NCBI GenBank assembly: GCA_001464275.1
Contig: LNFL01000143.1
Location: 1-62,426, forward strand
Length of the DNA: 62,426 nucleotides
Direction: 5' to 3'
Source: Actinobacteria bacterium Ga0077560
GTDB lineage: Bacteria; Actinomycetota; Thermoleophilia; Miltoncostaeales; Miltoncostaeaceae
A program made the position numbers and the translations under genes. This document shows positions 40,953-49,075 of the stretch, piece after piece. Below the pieces are notes generated by a model. It was not told where the DNA came from and did not search any database. It was given only the letters and a program-made list of their open reading frames with translations. How positions within the stretch are numbered: the first letter of the stretch is position 1; each line of letters opens with the position of its first letter.

Positions 40953-42731
40953 ATGCAGATCAAGCAGTTCACCGGATCCTCCGTCGATGAGATCCTCAAG
41001 CAGATCCGCGCGGAGCTCGGCGACGACGCCGTGATCATCCAGACCCGCCGCATCGTGCGCGGAGGCATCGGCGGCTTCTTCGGCCGGGAGATGATCGAGG
41101 TCACGGCCGCCGAAGGCGTCGACGAGGACCAGCAGGGACGGGACGGCGGCCTCAACCGCGCCGCGGCCCAGTCCGTGCTGGACGTGCGCGACGAGGACGA
41201 CGACCTCCCGAACCCGTTCGCCCGCCACCTGCAGCACCGCATGTCGGCGGCCACCGAGGCCGAGACCGACCCGCGCATGTACGACGGCCCGCCCGCCGCG
41301 CCGGCGAACGTCTACGCCCGCCACGCCGCCGTGCCGGACGCCGAGGAGCGGCCCTTCGCCGCCGGTGGCCCGGAGCGCACCCAGGCGATCATCGAGGCCG
41401 CCCGCGAGGCGATGCGGCAGGCCCGCGCCGCCCGTGACGAGCAGGGCGCCGCCATCGCCGATGCGCCGGCGCGCACCGCCTCCGGCCTGCCGACCCCGCC
41501 GGAGTTCATCCCGGCCCGGCCGGCGGCACGCGGCGGCATGAACGTCGTGCCGGACGCCGACGACCCCGGCGTGGGCCTCCCGGTGTGGGAGCGCGTCGAG
41601 GCCGCCCGCGCCCCGCGCCAGCAGTTCGACACCTCGGCGGCCTACGCCGAGGCGGTCGCCGCCCAGTTCGAGACCGCGCCGGCGCCCGAGCCGGTGGCCG
41701 AGGCGCCCGTGGCCCGCCCCACGCCCGCGCCCCGCGCCGAGGTCATCGAGCCGGCCCAGGCGCCGGCCCCGCGGCCCCGCCCGGCGGTCCGCCGCGCGGC
41801 GGCCCCGCCGCCCCCGCCCGCCATGGACGACGACCTCGACGACCTCGAGGACATCCCCATGGAGATGGAGGAGGAGCCCCTCGCGGTCGCCGACGAGCCG
41901 GCCCCGCCGGCGCAGCCCCGACCCGCCGCCCGCCAGGTGATCGTCTCGGCCGCCGAGCCGGGCCAGGGCGCCGGCAAGGCGTTGGAGGCCGTCCGCGGCG
42001 AGCTGCTGGGCGCCGGTGTCGACGCCCGGTACCTCGACCCGTTCCTGGACGGCTTCGCGCGCAGCGCCCTGCCGTTCAGCGACGGCGACGCGGTCCGCGA
42101 CGCCGTGCGCGGCTGGCTCGGGTCGCGCCTGCCCGTGCCGCGGGAGTGGAAGGGCCGTCCCGCCGGTCACATGCTGGCCTTCGTCGGTCAGAGCGGGGTG
42201 GGCAAGAGCACCGTGGTGAGCAAGCTCGCGTGGCGCCTGCACGCCGCCGGCCAGTCGGTCGCGGTGATCTGCGCCGGCGGGAATCCCGACCCCACCCTGG
42301 AGGCGGTCGCGCAGCGCCTGGGCCTCACCCTGGCGGTCGCCGACGACGCCGACGGCATCAGCCAGGCGCGGTCGGAGCTCGCCGGGCACGACGCGATCCT
42401 GGTGGACACCCCGGGGCGCTCCCACAAGAACCTGGGTGACATGGAGGAGCTGGGCCGCCTGCTGGGACCGTGCAAGGCGGAGGAGGTCCACCTGGTCCTC
42501 CCCGTCGCCGTCCATCTCGCCGACCTCGGCGACGTGTCCCGGCGCTTCCGCCTGGCCGGCGTCAACCGCCTCACCCTCACCAAGCTCGACGAGACGCGGT
42601 TCCTGGGCAACCTGGTGAACGTGCCGCTGCGCATGGCCAAGCCGCTGGCGTTCCTCGCCGACGGCCCCGGCGTGCCCGGCGACCTGACGCCCGCCGACCC
42701 GGTCCGGGTCGCGGAGCTGCTGCTGCCGTGA
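40953..42731 (+). CDS. flhF: FlhF, SRP-family GTPase of flagellar placement (divergent G domain)
   Basis: 592 residues. N-terminal 'MQIKQFTGSSVDEILKQIRA' with 'ELGDDAVIIQTR' is FlhF-typical. A long acidic, Ala/Pro-rich linker (about 55-325) leads to the SRP-type NG domain: Walker A 'GQSGVGKSTVVSKLAW' at about 411, G3 'LVDTPGRSHK', G4 'TLTKLDET'. The SRP insertion-box motif DTYR is not found where expected; the stretch reads 'VICAGGNPDPTLEAVAQRL'. FlhF sets flagellar site and number, usually with FlhG, which is not in this window. GTG of the PilZ gene overlaps its stop. Confidence 0.88.
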   Translation: MQIKQFTGSSVDEILKQIRAELGDDAVIIQTRRIVRGGIGGFFGREMIEVTAAEGVDEDQQGRDGGLNRAAAQSVLDVRDEDDDLPNPFARHLQHRMSAATEAETDPRMYDGPPAAPANVYARHAAVPDAEERPFAAGGPERTQAIIEAAREAMRQARAARDEQGAAIADAPARTASGLPTPPEFIPARPAARGGMNVVPDADDPGVGLPVWERVEAARAPRQQFDTSAAYAEAVAAQFETAPAPEPVAEAPVARPTPAPRAEVIEPAQAPAPRPRPAVRRAAAPPPPPAMDDDLDDLEDIPMEMEEEPLAVADEPAPPAQPRPAARQVIVSAAEPGQGAGKALEAVRGELLGAGVDARYLDPFLDGFARSALPFSDGDAVRDAVRGWLGSRLPVPREWKGRPAGHMLAFVGQSGVGKSTVVSKLAWRLHAAGQSVAVICAGGNPDPTLEAVAQRLGLTLAVADDADGISQARSELAGHDAILVDTPGRSHKNLGDMEELGRLLGPCKAEEVHLVLPVAVHLADLGDVSRRFRLAGVNRLTLTKLDETRFLGNLVNVPLRMAKPLAFLADGPGVPGDLTPADPVRVAELLLP

Positions 42732-43417
42732 CGCTGTTCCTCGCCAGACGGGACCCGAACTCCCCGGGTCCGCTGCCGCTGCCGGGCACCGAGGTGTGGC
42801 TGGAGGACCTCCCCATGGGTCCGCTGGGCACGACCGTCGGTGAGATCCGCGACCTCCGGGTGCGGCTCGACCCGCCGCGCCTCGGCGGCAACGAGGTGAA
42901 GATCCCGACGGGCCGCGATCTCGCGATCACGTACTCGGCGGGGGAGATCCCGTGCGAGGCGCGCGCCCGTGTGGTGGCGGCCGACGCGGACGACGCCGCC
43001 GGGCTGTGGGTCGAGGTGCGCTCCGTGGAGCGCATGCAGCGCCGCTCGGCGGTGCGTGTGCCGGTGCAGCTCATCGCGCGCCTGGTGGCGGACGCCGCCG
43101 ACGAGGACTCCGCGGCCGCCGAGGTCCTGGAGTCGGGCATCACGGAGGACCTCTCGGCCAGCGGAGTGCTGGTGCGCCTCTCCGATCCCGTGGCGGTCGG
43201 CTCGCGCGTGCGGCTGATGATCCACTGCGGCGGCGACGTCGGTGATGTCGAGGTGGTCGCGACGGTCGTGCGCGTGGACCACGAGGAGCGCGCGGCGCGG
43301 CCGTACCGGGCGGCGCTGACCTTCCCGGACATCGACCGGCTCACCGAGTCGCAGCTGGTGCGGTTCCTCTTCGAGCGCCAGCGGGTGCTCCGGCGACGCG
43401 CGATCGGGGCGGAGTAG
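42728..43417 (+). CDS. PilZ-domain c-di-GMP receptor, YcgR/DgrA-like flagellar brake
   Basis: 229 residues. The N-terminal about 95 residues fit a YcgR-N/PilZN-type beta domain ('VWLEDLPMGPLGTTVGEIRD'). The PilZ domain starts with the c-di-GMP binding motif 'QRRSAVRVPVQL' (RxxxR), followed by 'EDLSASGVLVRLSD' (the D/NxSxxG motif). Such proteins slow motility when c-di-GMP is high. Coupled to flhF, supporting a motor-linked role. Confidence in the domain is high; the exact partner is unknown. Confidence 0.87.
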   Translation: MTLFLARRDPNSPGPLPLPGTEVWLEDLPMGPLGTTVGEIRDLRVRLDPPRLGGNEVKIPTGRDLAITYSAGEIPCEARARVVAADADDAAGLWVEVRSVERMQRRSAVRVPVQLIARLVADAADEDSAAAEVLESGITEDLSASGVLVRLSDPVAVGSRVRLMIHCGGDVGDVEVVATVVRVDHEERAARPYRAALTFPDIDRLTESQLVRFLFERQRVLRRRAIGAE

Positions 43418-43420
43418 CCG

Positions 43421-43771
43421 ATGGCCAAGGACGCGAAGCCCGAGAAGGCGGCGAAGTCGGCCAAGTCGGCCAAGGGCGGCGACCCTGGCGCGGTGGGCCT
43501 GTGGACCCAGCGCTCCCGCGGGATCGGCCTGCTGCTCGGGTTCGGCATCACGTACTGGATCTCGCGTGGGGAGGGGCTTCCGACCTCCGACGCGATCCTG
43601 CGCGGCGTCGTCGGCGCCATCGCGATGTCGCTGGTGTGCTGGTGGTGCGCGCTGCTGGTCATCCAGGCCCTCATGCGGACCGCGGTGAGCCGGCAGAACG
43701 AGGACCTGGTGGCCGCGCAGATCGCGGCGACGCGGGACGAGGAGCCCGACGAGTCCGAGGGACAGCGGTGA
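43421..43771 (+). CDS. Unknown two-helix membrane protein in the flhF-pilZ unit
   Basis: 116 residues. A Lys/Ala-rich cytoplasmic N-terminus (about 1-30), two membrane helices at about 34-50 ('GIGLLLGFGITYWIS') and 63-85 ('GAIAMSLVCWWCALLVIQAL'), then an acidic tail. ATG lies 3 bases after the PilZ gene stop, so it is surely co-transcribed. I do not recognise the family. Confidence 0.75.
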   Translation: MAKDAKPEKAAKSAKSAKGGDPGAVGLWTQRSRGIGLLLGFGITYWISRGEGLPTSDAILRGVVGAIAMSLVCWWCALLVIQALMRTAVSRQNEDLVAAQIAATRDEEPDESEGQR

Positions 43772-43800
43772 TTGTCGTCACGAGAGGAGGGTGAGCGGTG

Positions 43801-44058
43801 ATGTCGAGTCTTTCGATCGGTGGTCCCCGATGGTTCCCGGCGTTCGACGCCTCCACCGTCGGGATCGGCAACACGGACCGGGCGCGCCCCGTTCCGGACC
43901 AGACGCGGGGCCGCCAGGTGGGCGGGTCCGACGGCCGGCCGGACGACGAGGGTGACGACGGGCGTGACACCCGGCGGCAGCGTCCCGACGCGGCCCGTCC
44001 GGGCGGCGCCCCCGACCCCTCCGGGAATGCGGGCCGCCGGCTCGACGCGTTCGCCTGA
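43801..44058 (+). CDS. Small disordered hypothetical protein
   Basis: 85 residues from ATG 43801 (a GTG one codon upstream is equally possible), with GAGAGGAGGG 11 bases before. An N-terminal 'SLSIGGPRWFPAFDASTVGI' may be a short conserved motif; the rest is Arg/Asp/Gly/Pro-rich and probably disordered. Its stop overlaps the next start (TGATG). No family recognised. The strong ribosome site and tight spacing argue that it is real. Confidence 0.55.
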   Translation: MSSLSIGGPRWFPAFDASTVGIGNTDRARPVPDQTRGRQVGGSDGRPDDEGDDGRDTRRQRPDAARPGGAPDPSGNAGRRLDAFA

Positions 44059-44576
44059 TGGCGCCCTCGGCGGCGCGCCCCGCCTACCTGGTGGTGCACA
44101 GCGATGACGACGGCACGTATGTCGGCGGGCTCATGCTCACCGACGAGAGCGGCCTGCCGGTGGACTTCCGGTACACCGACCCCATCACGCCGACCCGGCT
44201 GCAGCGCGCCCTCTACGGCGGTGCCGTGGTGGCGGCCACCCTCCTGAAGGCCGCGAGCGAGCCGCCGACGGTGCTGCTGGTGGAGGACGAGTCCCTGTTG
44301 GACGCCATCTCGGCCGACTGCCCGGTGGCCGTGATCGGCCCATCGCGCGTCCCGCCGCTCGGCGAGCGGGGCGCCACCCGCACCGACGTGCCCGGCGAGA
44401 CGCTGGTGCAGGTCACCGACGGCGCCAACCCGGTGCGCATCAGCGTGGCCGACCCGGCGACGACCGCCGAGGTCACCGCGGCGCTGGTGGCGCTGGGCGG
44501 TCGCATGGATCCCCTGGAGCCCGCCGACCGCGTGCGGGCCGCGCTGGAGCTCATCGCGGCCGGCGAGAGCGTGTAG
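44058..44576 (+). CDS. Conserved-looking hypothetical protein
   Basis: 172 residues, soluble, no signal peptide. 'AYLVVHSDDDGTYVGGLMLT' followed by 'GLPVDFRYTDPITPTRLQRA' reads like an ordered alpha/beta domain, and the pattern is non-random in codon use. I do not recognise a named family. It is coupled to the upstream small gene and 9 bases from the next, so the three likely work together downstream of flhF and pilZ. Confidence 0.7.
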   Translation: MAPSAARPAYLVVHSDDDGTYVGGLMLTDESGLPVDFRYTDPITPTRLQRALYGGAVVAATLLKAASEPPTVLLVEDESLLDAISADCPVAVIGPSRVPPLGERGATRTDVPGETLVQVTDGANPVRISVADPATTAEVTAALVALGGRMDPLEPADRVRAALELIAAGESV

Positions 44577-44585
44577 GCCGGCACG

Positions 44586-45368
44586 ATGGCCCGGCGCACG
44601 GTCGCCGAGGAGCTCCGGCGGGTGCTGGCCCGCCTGGGCGGGACGCCGGCCGCGCGCGAGGTGCCGCCTCCGGCCGTCCAGGTCCACGCCCCGGCGCTGT
44701 GCGTCGCGCTCACCACGCCGCTGACGCTGGGCATCGCCGCGGACGCCGGCGTCGTGCCGGGCCCGTCGGCCACCGGCCGGCGGCTCGATCCGGAGATGGT
44801 GGCCACCGAGGGCCATGGGCTCGCCACCATCCTGCGCGCCCACGGGCGCGACGCCGTGGTGCGCATCGCCCCGCCCGAGGTCCTGCGGGGCGCGCTGTCC
44901 GCGGTGCTGCGGGTGCACGGGGCCGGCCCGGCGGGTATCGCGGCCACCGCCTCGGCGGTGGGCCTCTGCGCGGCGCGGGCCCTCCCGGGGCCGCGCTCGC
45001 TGGGGGACTGCGTTCCCGGCCACGTCGCGCCGCTGCCGCCCATCGTGGCGGTGGGAACCCGGCCCCACCCCGAGGGCCCGCTCTTCCTCGCACATCGCGA
45101 GCGGGTGGACTGGGGGCTCATCGGCCGGGAGCGGCTGGCGCGCGGATGGGCGCGGGTGCTGCGCGACCACGCCCTGCCCGCCGACGACCTGCGGCTGATC
45201 GGCGTGTTCGGCCCGCTCCCGCTCGCGGCGGTCGCGGGGGTGGTGCTGGGCGCCGACGGCCGGCTGGGGGTGCGGCTGGTGCGTCCCCGGCTTCCCGGCC
45301 CGGCGGGGGACGTGGTGCTCGCGCGCCACGAGCCCTCCGGCACGCTGCTGCGCACGGATGTCGCCTGA
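44586..45368 (+). CDS. Hypothetical protein at the end of the flhF-pilZ run
   Basis: 260 residues, Ala/Arg/Pro-rich, no clear membrane helix or signal peptide. Segments such as 'VALTTPLTLGIAADAGVVPG' and 'LPADDLRLIGVFGPLPLAAV' suggest an alpha/beta fold, but no family is recognised. Third of three unknown soluble genes following the membrane protein at 43421. Followed by a perfect hairpin. Confidence 0.65.
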   Translation: MARRTVAEELRRVLARLGGTPAAREVPPPAVQVHAPALCVALTTPLTLGIAADAGVVPGPSATGRRLDPEMVATEGHGLATILRAHGRDAVVRIAPPEVLRGALSAVLRVHGAGPAGIAATASAVGLCAARALPGPRSLGDCVPGHVAPLPPIVAVGTRPHPEGPLFLAHRERVDWGLIGRERLARGWARVLRDHALPADDLRLIGVFGPLPLAAVAGVVLGADGRLGVRLVRPRLPGPAGDVVLARHEPSGTLLRTDVA

Positions 45369-45376
45369 ACCCGGGC

Positions 45377-45398
45377 CGCGGGCGGGCGGCCGCCCGCG
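45377..45398 (+). terminator. 8-bp perfect hairpin ending the flhB-to-unknown-gene run
   Basis: CGCGGGCG (45377-45384) pairs with CGCCCGCG (45391-45398) around GGCGGC. A TACGAT -10-like hexamer (45403-45408) and a small palindrome GGCGGT-CCGAT-ACCGCC (45431-45447) follow before the transpeptidase gene. Confidence 0.55.
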
Positions 45399-45459
45399 TG
45401 ACTACGATCAGCCGGTCCCGCGGGCGCGAAGGCGGTCCGATACCGCCGAAAGGGTGTAG

Positions 45460-46449
45460 ATGAGGCTCAAGTCGAGGGTGATGGTTGGCGTCGGCAGCGC
45501 CGCATTGGTTGCGCTTCTTCCGGCCGTGGCGGCGGCGCAGGATCCCGGGACCACCCCCACCGTTCCGGTCGTCGTCCCGCCCGCCCCGGGCGTGATCGCC
45601 GCCGGAGTGACCATCGAGGGCGTGGACGTGAGCGGCCTCACCCCGCGCGACGCGGAGCTCCGGATCGCCACCGAGGTCGTCGCGCCCAAGCGCCGGCCGC
45701 TGGTGGTGGTGATCCGCGGACGCCGGATCGCCATCTCACCCGACGCCGCCGGCTACCGGTACTTCATCTCGCGCGCGGTGCTGGGCGCCATGAACGTGGG
45801 CCGCACCCAGCCGCCCGGTCCCGTGGAGATCCCGCTCACCGAGCGCGTGGAGCTCGGCAAGCTCAAGAAGGTCCTGGAATGGCGCGCACGCAAGCTGCGC
45901 GTCGCCCCGAAGGACGCGAGCGTCGCGTACTCGGCGCGCACCGGGAAGGTGACGATCACCCGGTCACGCCCCGGCGTGGAATTGGACGTGCGGGCATCGC
46001 TCACCACGGCCCGCGACGCGATCCTCTCCGGTGACCGCGCCCCGCTCACGCTTCCGCTGGAGCGCGTCGCCGCCGACGTCGCGAAGGTCCCCACCACGGT
46101 GTTCGTCGACCGCGGGCGCTTCCGGCTGACCCTCGTCCGGTCCAGCGGCATCCGCACCTTCCCGATCGCGGTTGGCCAGCCCGCCTACCCCACCCCTGCG
46201 GGGCGGTTCAGCATCGTCGACAAGCAGCGGAACCCCACCTGGTACCCGCCGGACTCCCGGTGGGCCGCGGGACTCGGGCCGGTGGCCCCCGGCGCGGGGA
46301 ACCCCCTCGGCACGCGCTGGATGGGCATCTCCGCCCCGGCGATCGGCATTCACGGCACGCCGTCGCCGGGCTGCATCCGCATGTACATCAGGGATGCCGA
46401 GCGCCTGTTCGAGCTCGTCGAGGTGGGGACGCCGGTCACGATCATCTGA
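45460..46449 (+). CDS. Secreted L,D-transpeptidase (YkuD), with an apparent gap in the active-site loop
   Basis: 329 residues. Signal peptide about 1-27 (cleavage near 'VAAAQDPG'), a PG4/VanW-like N-terminal domain (about 50-200, 'GVTIEGVDVSGLTPRDAEL'), then the YkuD domain ('TPAGRFSIVDKQRNPTW'). The active site reads 'IGIHGTPSPGCIRM' with Cys near 305. Relatives normally have about 8 more residues between HGT and the catalytic S-H-G-C, and His rather than Pro before Gly-Cys. So part of the catalytic loop appears missing in frame, and activity is doubtful as written. It would cross-link peptidoglycan. Confidence 0.85.
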   Translation: MRLKSRVMVGVGSAALVALLPAVAAAQDPGTTPTVPVVVPPAPGVIAAGVTIEGVDVSGLTPRDAELRIATEVVAPKRRPLVVVIRGRRIAISPDAAGYRYFISRAVLGAMNVGRTQPPGPVEIPLTERVELGKLKKVLEWRARKLRVAPKDASVAYSARTGKVTITRSRPGVELDVRASLTTARDAILSGDRAPLTLPLERVAADVAKVPTTVFVDRGRFRLTLVRSSGIRTFPIAVGQPAYPTPAGRFSIVDKQRNPTWYPPDSRWAAGLGPVAPGAGNPLGTRWMGISAPAIGIHGTPSPGCIRMYIRDAERLFELVEVGTPVTII

Positions 46450-46479
46450 TCCGCGCGGGGCTGGTCTAGGGTGCGCTCA

Positions 46480-46665
46480 ATGATGGAACGCACCGGGACC
46501 GCCCCTGCATGGCTCCGCTGGGGGCTCCGCATCGCCCTCGGCGCCACCCTGTGGGTGGCGGGCAACGCGGCGTACGCGGGGCAGAACACCGTGGCCGTCG
46601 TGGCCGCGCTCGTGGCCCTGGTGCTCGCCGCCGGCGTGTGGCGGACGTCGCGCGGCGGCGCCTGA
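46480..46665 (+). CDS. Small membrane protein, unknown
   Basis: About 61 residues (ATG 46480 or 46483). One or two membrane helices: 'GLRIALGATLWVAGNAAYA' and 'AVVAALVALVLAAGVW'. TAGGGT at 46467-46472 would serve as a -10 for a leaderless message. No family recognised; codon use is as in neighbours. Confidence 0.55.
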   Translation: MMERTGTAPAWLRWGLRIALGATLWVAGNAAYAGQNTVAVVAALVALVLAAGVWRTSRGGA

Positions 46666-46671
46666 GGTCGA

Positions 46672-47406
46672 TCAGGAGGCCCGGTGCGCGGCGAAGGCCG
46701 TCCACCCACCGGACAGGGCCAGGTCCCCGTACCCCGGGATCTCGGCGGCGCTGAGCCCGGCGGCCCGCATGGCCGTGAGCACGCGCCCCGGCGGGATCAG
46801 CGCAAGGCGGTGGACCTCGTCGGTCCGTCGCCAGGTGTCGCCCGCACGCTCGAACAGCACGATGCTGCGGGTCAGCGCCGTCCCGCCGTCATCCTCCACC
46901 GCCAGGCTGCACACGACCCGCCCGTCGTGCTCCACCCAACGGGACACCGGCTCCGCACCCGCACGGCCCGGGCCCGCGACATCGCACAGGACGACCCCGG
47001 ACGGGTGCAGCGCGGCGGCGATGCGGGCGAACAATGGGTCCAGGGACTCCCCACCGGCCCGCGGATCGACGGCGTAACCGAGGACCTCCCCGACCGCCAC
47101 GACCGCGACGCAGGCGGGGATCTCCGCGTCCAGCGCGGGAACCTGCACGAACCGGGCACCGGGCACGCGCCGGCGGGCGATCGCGAGCATCGCCGGTGAC
47201 ACGTCCACGCCGAACACCTCGAAGCCCGCCGCGGCCACACGCTGCGCGAGGATCCCCGACCCGCACCCCAGATCGACGACCAGGCCCGAGCGGATGCCCG
47301 CGTGCGCGAGGCGGCCGAGCAGATCGCCGGCGGCGGCCTCGGCGACGAACCCGAACCCGGCGTCATGGGCCGCCGCGAGGCCGTCGCCGTAGAACGCCGG
47401 ATCCAC
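46672..47406 (-). CDS. Class I SAM-dependent methyltransferase
   Basis: 244 residues, GTG start. Motif I 'VVDLGCGSGILAQRVAAAGF' and acidic strand 'EVFGVDVSPAMLAIARRRVP' define the SAM-binding fold, followed by 'ACVAVVAVGEVLGYAV' as motif II. The C-terminal about 100 residues are typical of small-molecule methyltransferases. The substrate is unknown. It is the last gene of the minus-strand run hflX, tfoX-C, methyltransferase. Confidence 0.85.
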   Translation of the reverse strand: MDPAFYGDGLAAAHDAGFGFVAEAAAGDLLGRLAHAGIRSGLVVDLGCGSGILAQRVAAAGFEVFGVDVSPAMLAIARRRVPGARFVQVPALDAEIPACVAVVAVGEVLGYAVDPRAGGESLDPLFARIAAALHPSGVVLCDVAGPGRAGAEPVSRWVEHDGRVVCSLAVEDDGGTALTRSIVLFERAGDTWRRTDEVHRLALIPPGRVLTAMRAAGLSAAEIPGYGDLALSGGWTAFAAHRAS

Positions 47407-47412
47407 CGCCCG

Positions 47413-47676
47413 TCAGGCCTCGTCCACCTCGCGGCGCAGCTCCAGGCGGCGCTCGGGCGTGACGTCCATCCAGTCGATGTCGCGGATCGCCCCCTCGAGC
47501 GCCCACAGCAGGATGAGCGTGACGTCCCACGGCCGCCATGCCTTCACCATCCGGTAGGCCTCGGCCGCACCCACGCGCCGCAGCTCGTCCGGTGTGTCGA
47601 TGCCAACCTCGGCGAGCCAGCGCGCCGATGTGGGGCCGATGTTGCGCATGCCGGCCTGCTCGGCCTCGCGGCTCAC
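47413..47676 (-). CDS. TfoX C-terminal domain protein
   Basis: 87 residues from GTG 47676, which overlaps the hflX stop by 4 bases; an internal ATG at 47649 is the alternative. 'MRNIGPTSARWLAEVGIDTP' and 'ELRRVGAAEAYRMVKA' match the TfoX C-terminal helix-hairpin-helix-like domain. In Thermoleophilia-like genomes such short proteins are of unknown role; the link to competence known for full TfoX cannot be assumed. Confidence 0.85.
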   Translation of the reverse strand: MSREAEQAGMRNIGPTSARWLAEVGIDTPDELRRVGAAEAYRMVKAWRPWDVTLILLWALEGAIRDIDWMDVTPERRLELRREVDEA

Positions 47677-49031
47677 GCTGCGCCCGCCAGTCCGAGTGCG
47701 GTGCGGATGCGCGCCGCCGCGGGCTCCGGCAGCAGGGCCGTCACGTGCAGCCCGTCGTCGGTCGCGTCCTCGCGCACCTCGTGGCCCTGCTTGTAGATGT
47801 CGGACAGCAGCGCGCCGTTCGCGTACGGGATCACCACGTCGAGCGCGGTGAGCTGCCCGCGGGCGAGGTCGGCGAGCCGGTCGCGCAGGCGGTCCAGTCC
47901 CTCGCCGGTGACGGCCGAGGTGAGCATCGCGCCCGGATTGCGCGCCAGCAGCGCGGCCCGCTCGTCCGGCACCAGGCGGTCCACCTTGTTGAACACGGCG
48001 ATCCGCGGGATCTCCCCGGCGCCGATCTCCTCCAGCACGTCCTCCACCGCCAGCGCCTGGGCCAGCCGCCGGGCCTCCGGCTCGGAGGCGTCGGCCACGT
48101 GCAGGATCATGTCGGCGTCGCGCACCTCGTCCAGGGTGGAGCGGAACGCCTCCACCAGCTGGTGCGGCAGGGCACGGATGAAGCCGACCGTGTCGGACAC
48201 CAAGACGCGGTAGCCGCGGTGCTCGATGGCCCGGGTCGTGGGGTCCAGGGTCTCGAACAGCGCGTTGTCGACGGCCACGCCGGCGCCGGAGAGGGCGTTC
48301 ATGAGGCTCGACTTGCCGGCGTTGGTGTACCCGGCCAACGCCACCCGGGGCACCCCGGAGTCCATCCGCTGGGTGCGCATGACCCCGCGGGAGCGGTCCA
48401 GGTCGCGCAGCCGCCGGCGCAGCACGGCCATGCGGTTGCGCAGCAGGCGTCGGTCGGACTCCAGCTGGCTCTCACCGGGGCCGCGGGTCCCGACTCCGCC
48501 GCCCAGCCGCTCGAGGTGCTGCCACAGCCCCTCCTGCCGCTGGTACGAGTACTCCAGCTGGGCGAGCTCGACTTGCAGCTTGCCCTCGGCGGTGGTGGCG
48601 TGAAGGGCGAAGATGTCGAGGATGACGGCCGTCCGGTCCACCACCCGGATCTTCAGGCGGTCCTCGAGGATGCGCTGCTGGCGGGGGCTCAGCTCCCCGT
48701 CCACGGCCACCAGGTCGGGCTTGGTGGCGCGCACGAGCTCCTCGACCTCCTCGAGCTTGCCCTTGCCGAGGTAGGCGCGCTGGTCCGGGTGCGGGCGCTG
48801 CTGGACGATCGTCCGCGTCACGTCGGCGCCGGCGGTGCGAAGCAGCTCGGTGAGTTCGTTCAGCGAATCCTGGGCGGTCTCGTCGTGACGCAGGACCGAG
48901 GCGATCACGATGGCGCGCTCGGGGCCGATCCGCGGCAGGGGCATGTCCCGCTCGTCGCGCTCGGCGCGGCCGCGGTACGTGCGCTGGAGGTCACGGTCCT
49001 TCCCGTGGTCCTTGAAGCGGTCCTTTCCCAC
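47673..49031 (-). CDS. hflX: Ribosome-associated GTPase HflX
   Basis: 452 residues, GTG start. The HflX N-terminal domain ('RTIVQQRPHPDQRAYLGKGK', 'DGELSPRQQRILEDRL'), the linker 'LGGGVGTRGPGESQLESDRR', and the G domain (P-loop 'GYTNAGKSSLMNAL' near 230, 'DTVGFIRALPH', 'NKVDRL') are complete. HflX splits stalled ribosomes. First gene of a three-gene minus-strand unit. Confidence 0.95.
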   Translation of the reverse strand: MGKDRFKDHGKDRDLQRTYRGRAERDERDMPLPRIGPERAIVIASVLRHDETAQDSLNELTELLRTAGADVTRTIVQQRPHPDQRAYLGKGKLEEVEELVRATKPDLVAVDGELSPRQQRILEDRLKIRVVDRTAVILDIFALHATTAEGKLQVELAQLEYSYQRQEGLWQHLERLGGGVGTRGPGESQLESDRRLLRNRMAVLRRRLRDLDRSRGVMRTQRMDSGVPRVALAGYTNAGKSSLMNALSGAGVAVDNALFETLDPTTRAIEHRGYRVLVSDTVGFIRALPHQLVEAFRSTLDEVRDADMILHVADASEPEARRLAQALAVEDVLEEIGAGEIPRIAVFNKVDRLVPDERAALLARNPGAMLTSAVTGEGLDRLRDRLADLARGQLTALDVVIPYANGALLSDIYKQGHEVREDATDDGLHVTALLPEPAAARIRTALGLAGAA

Positions 49032-49075
49032 GCCTCAATCATGCCGCGCTTCGGGGACGGCACACCACGGGGATG

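Noticed and set aside
38667-42515. A 1282-residue open frame on the minus strand
   Set aside because: It runs antisense to flhB, flhA and flhF, is His/Gln/Arg/Gly-rich with no domain, and is the expected mirror frame of high-GC coding sequence.
45431-45447. Sigma-28 promoter before the L,D-transpeptidase
   Set aside because: A TCCGATAC-like -10 exists, but no TCAA/TAAA lies 15-16 bases upstream, and the bases form a small palindrome instead.
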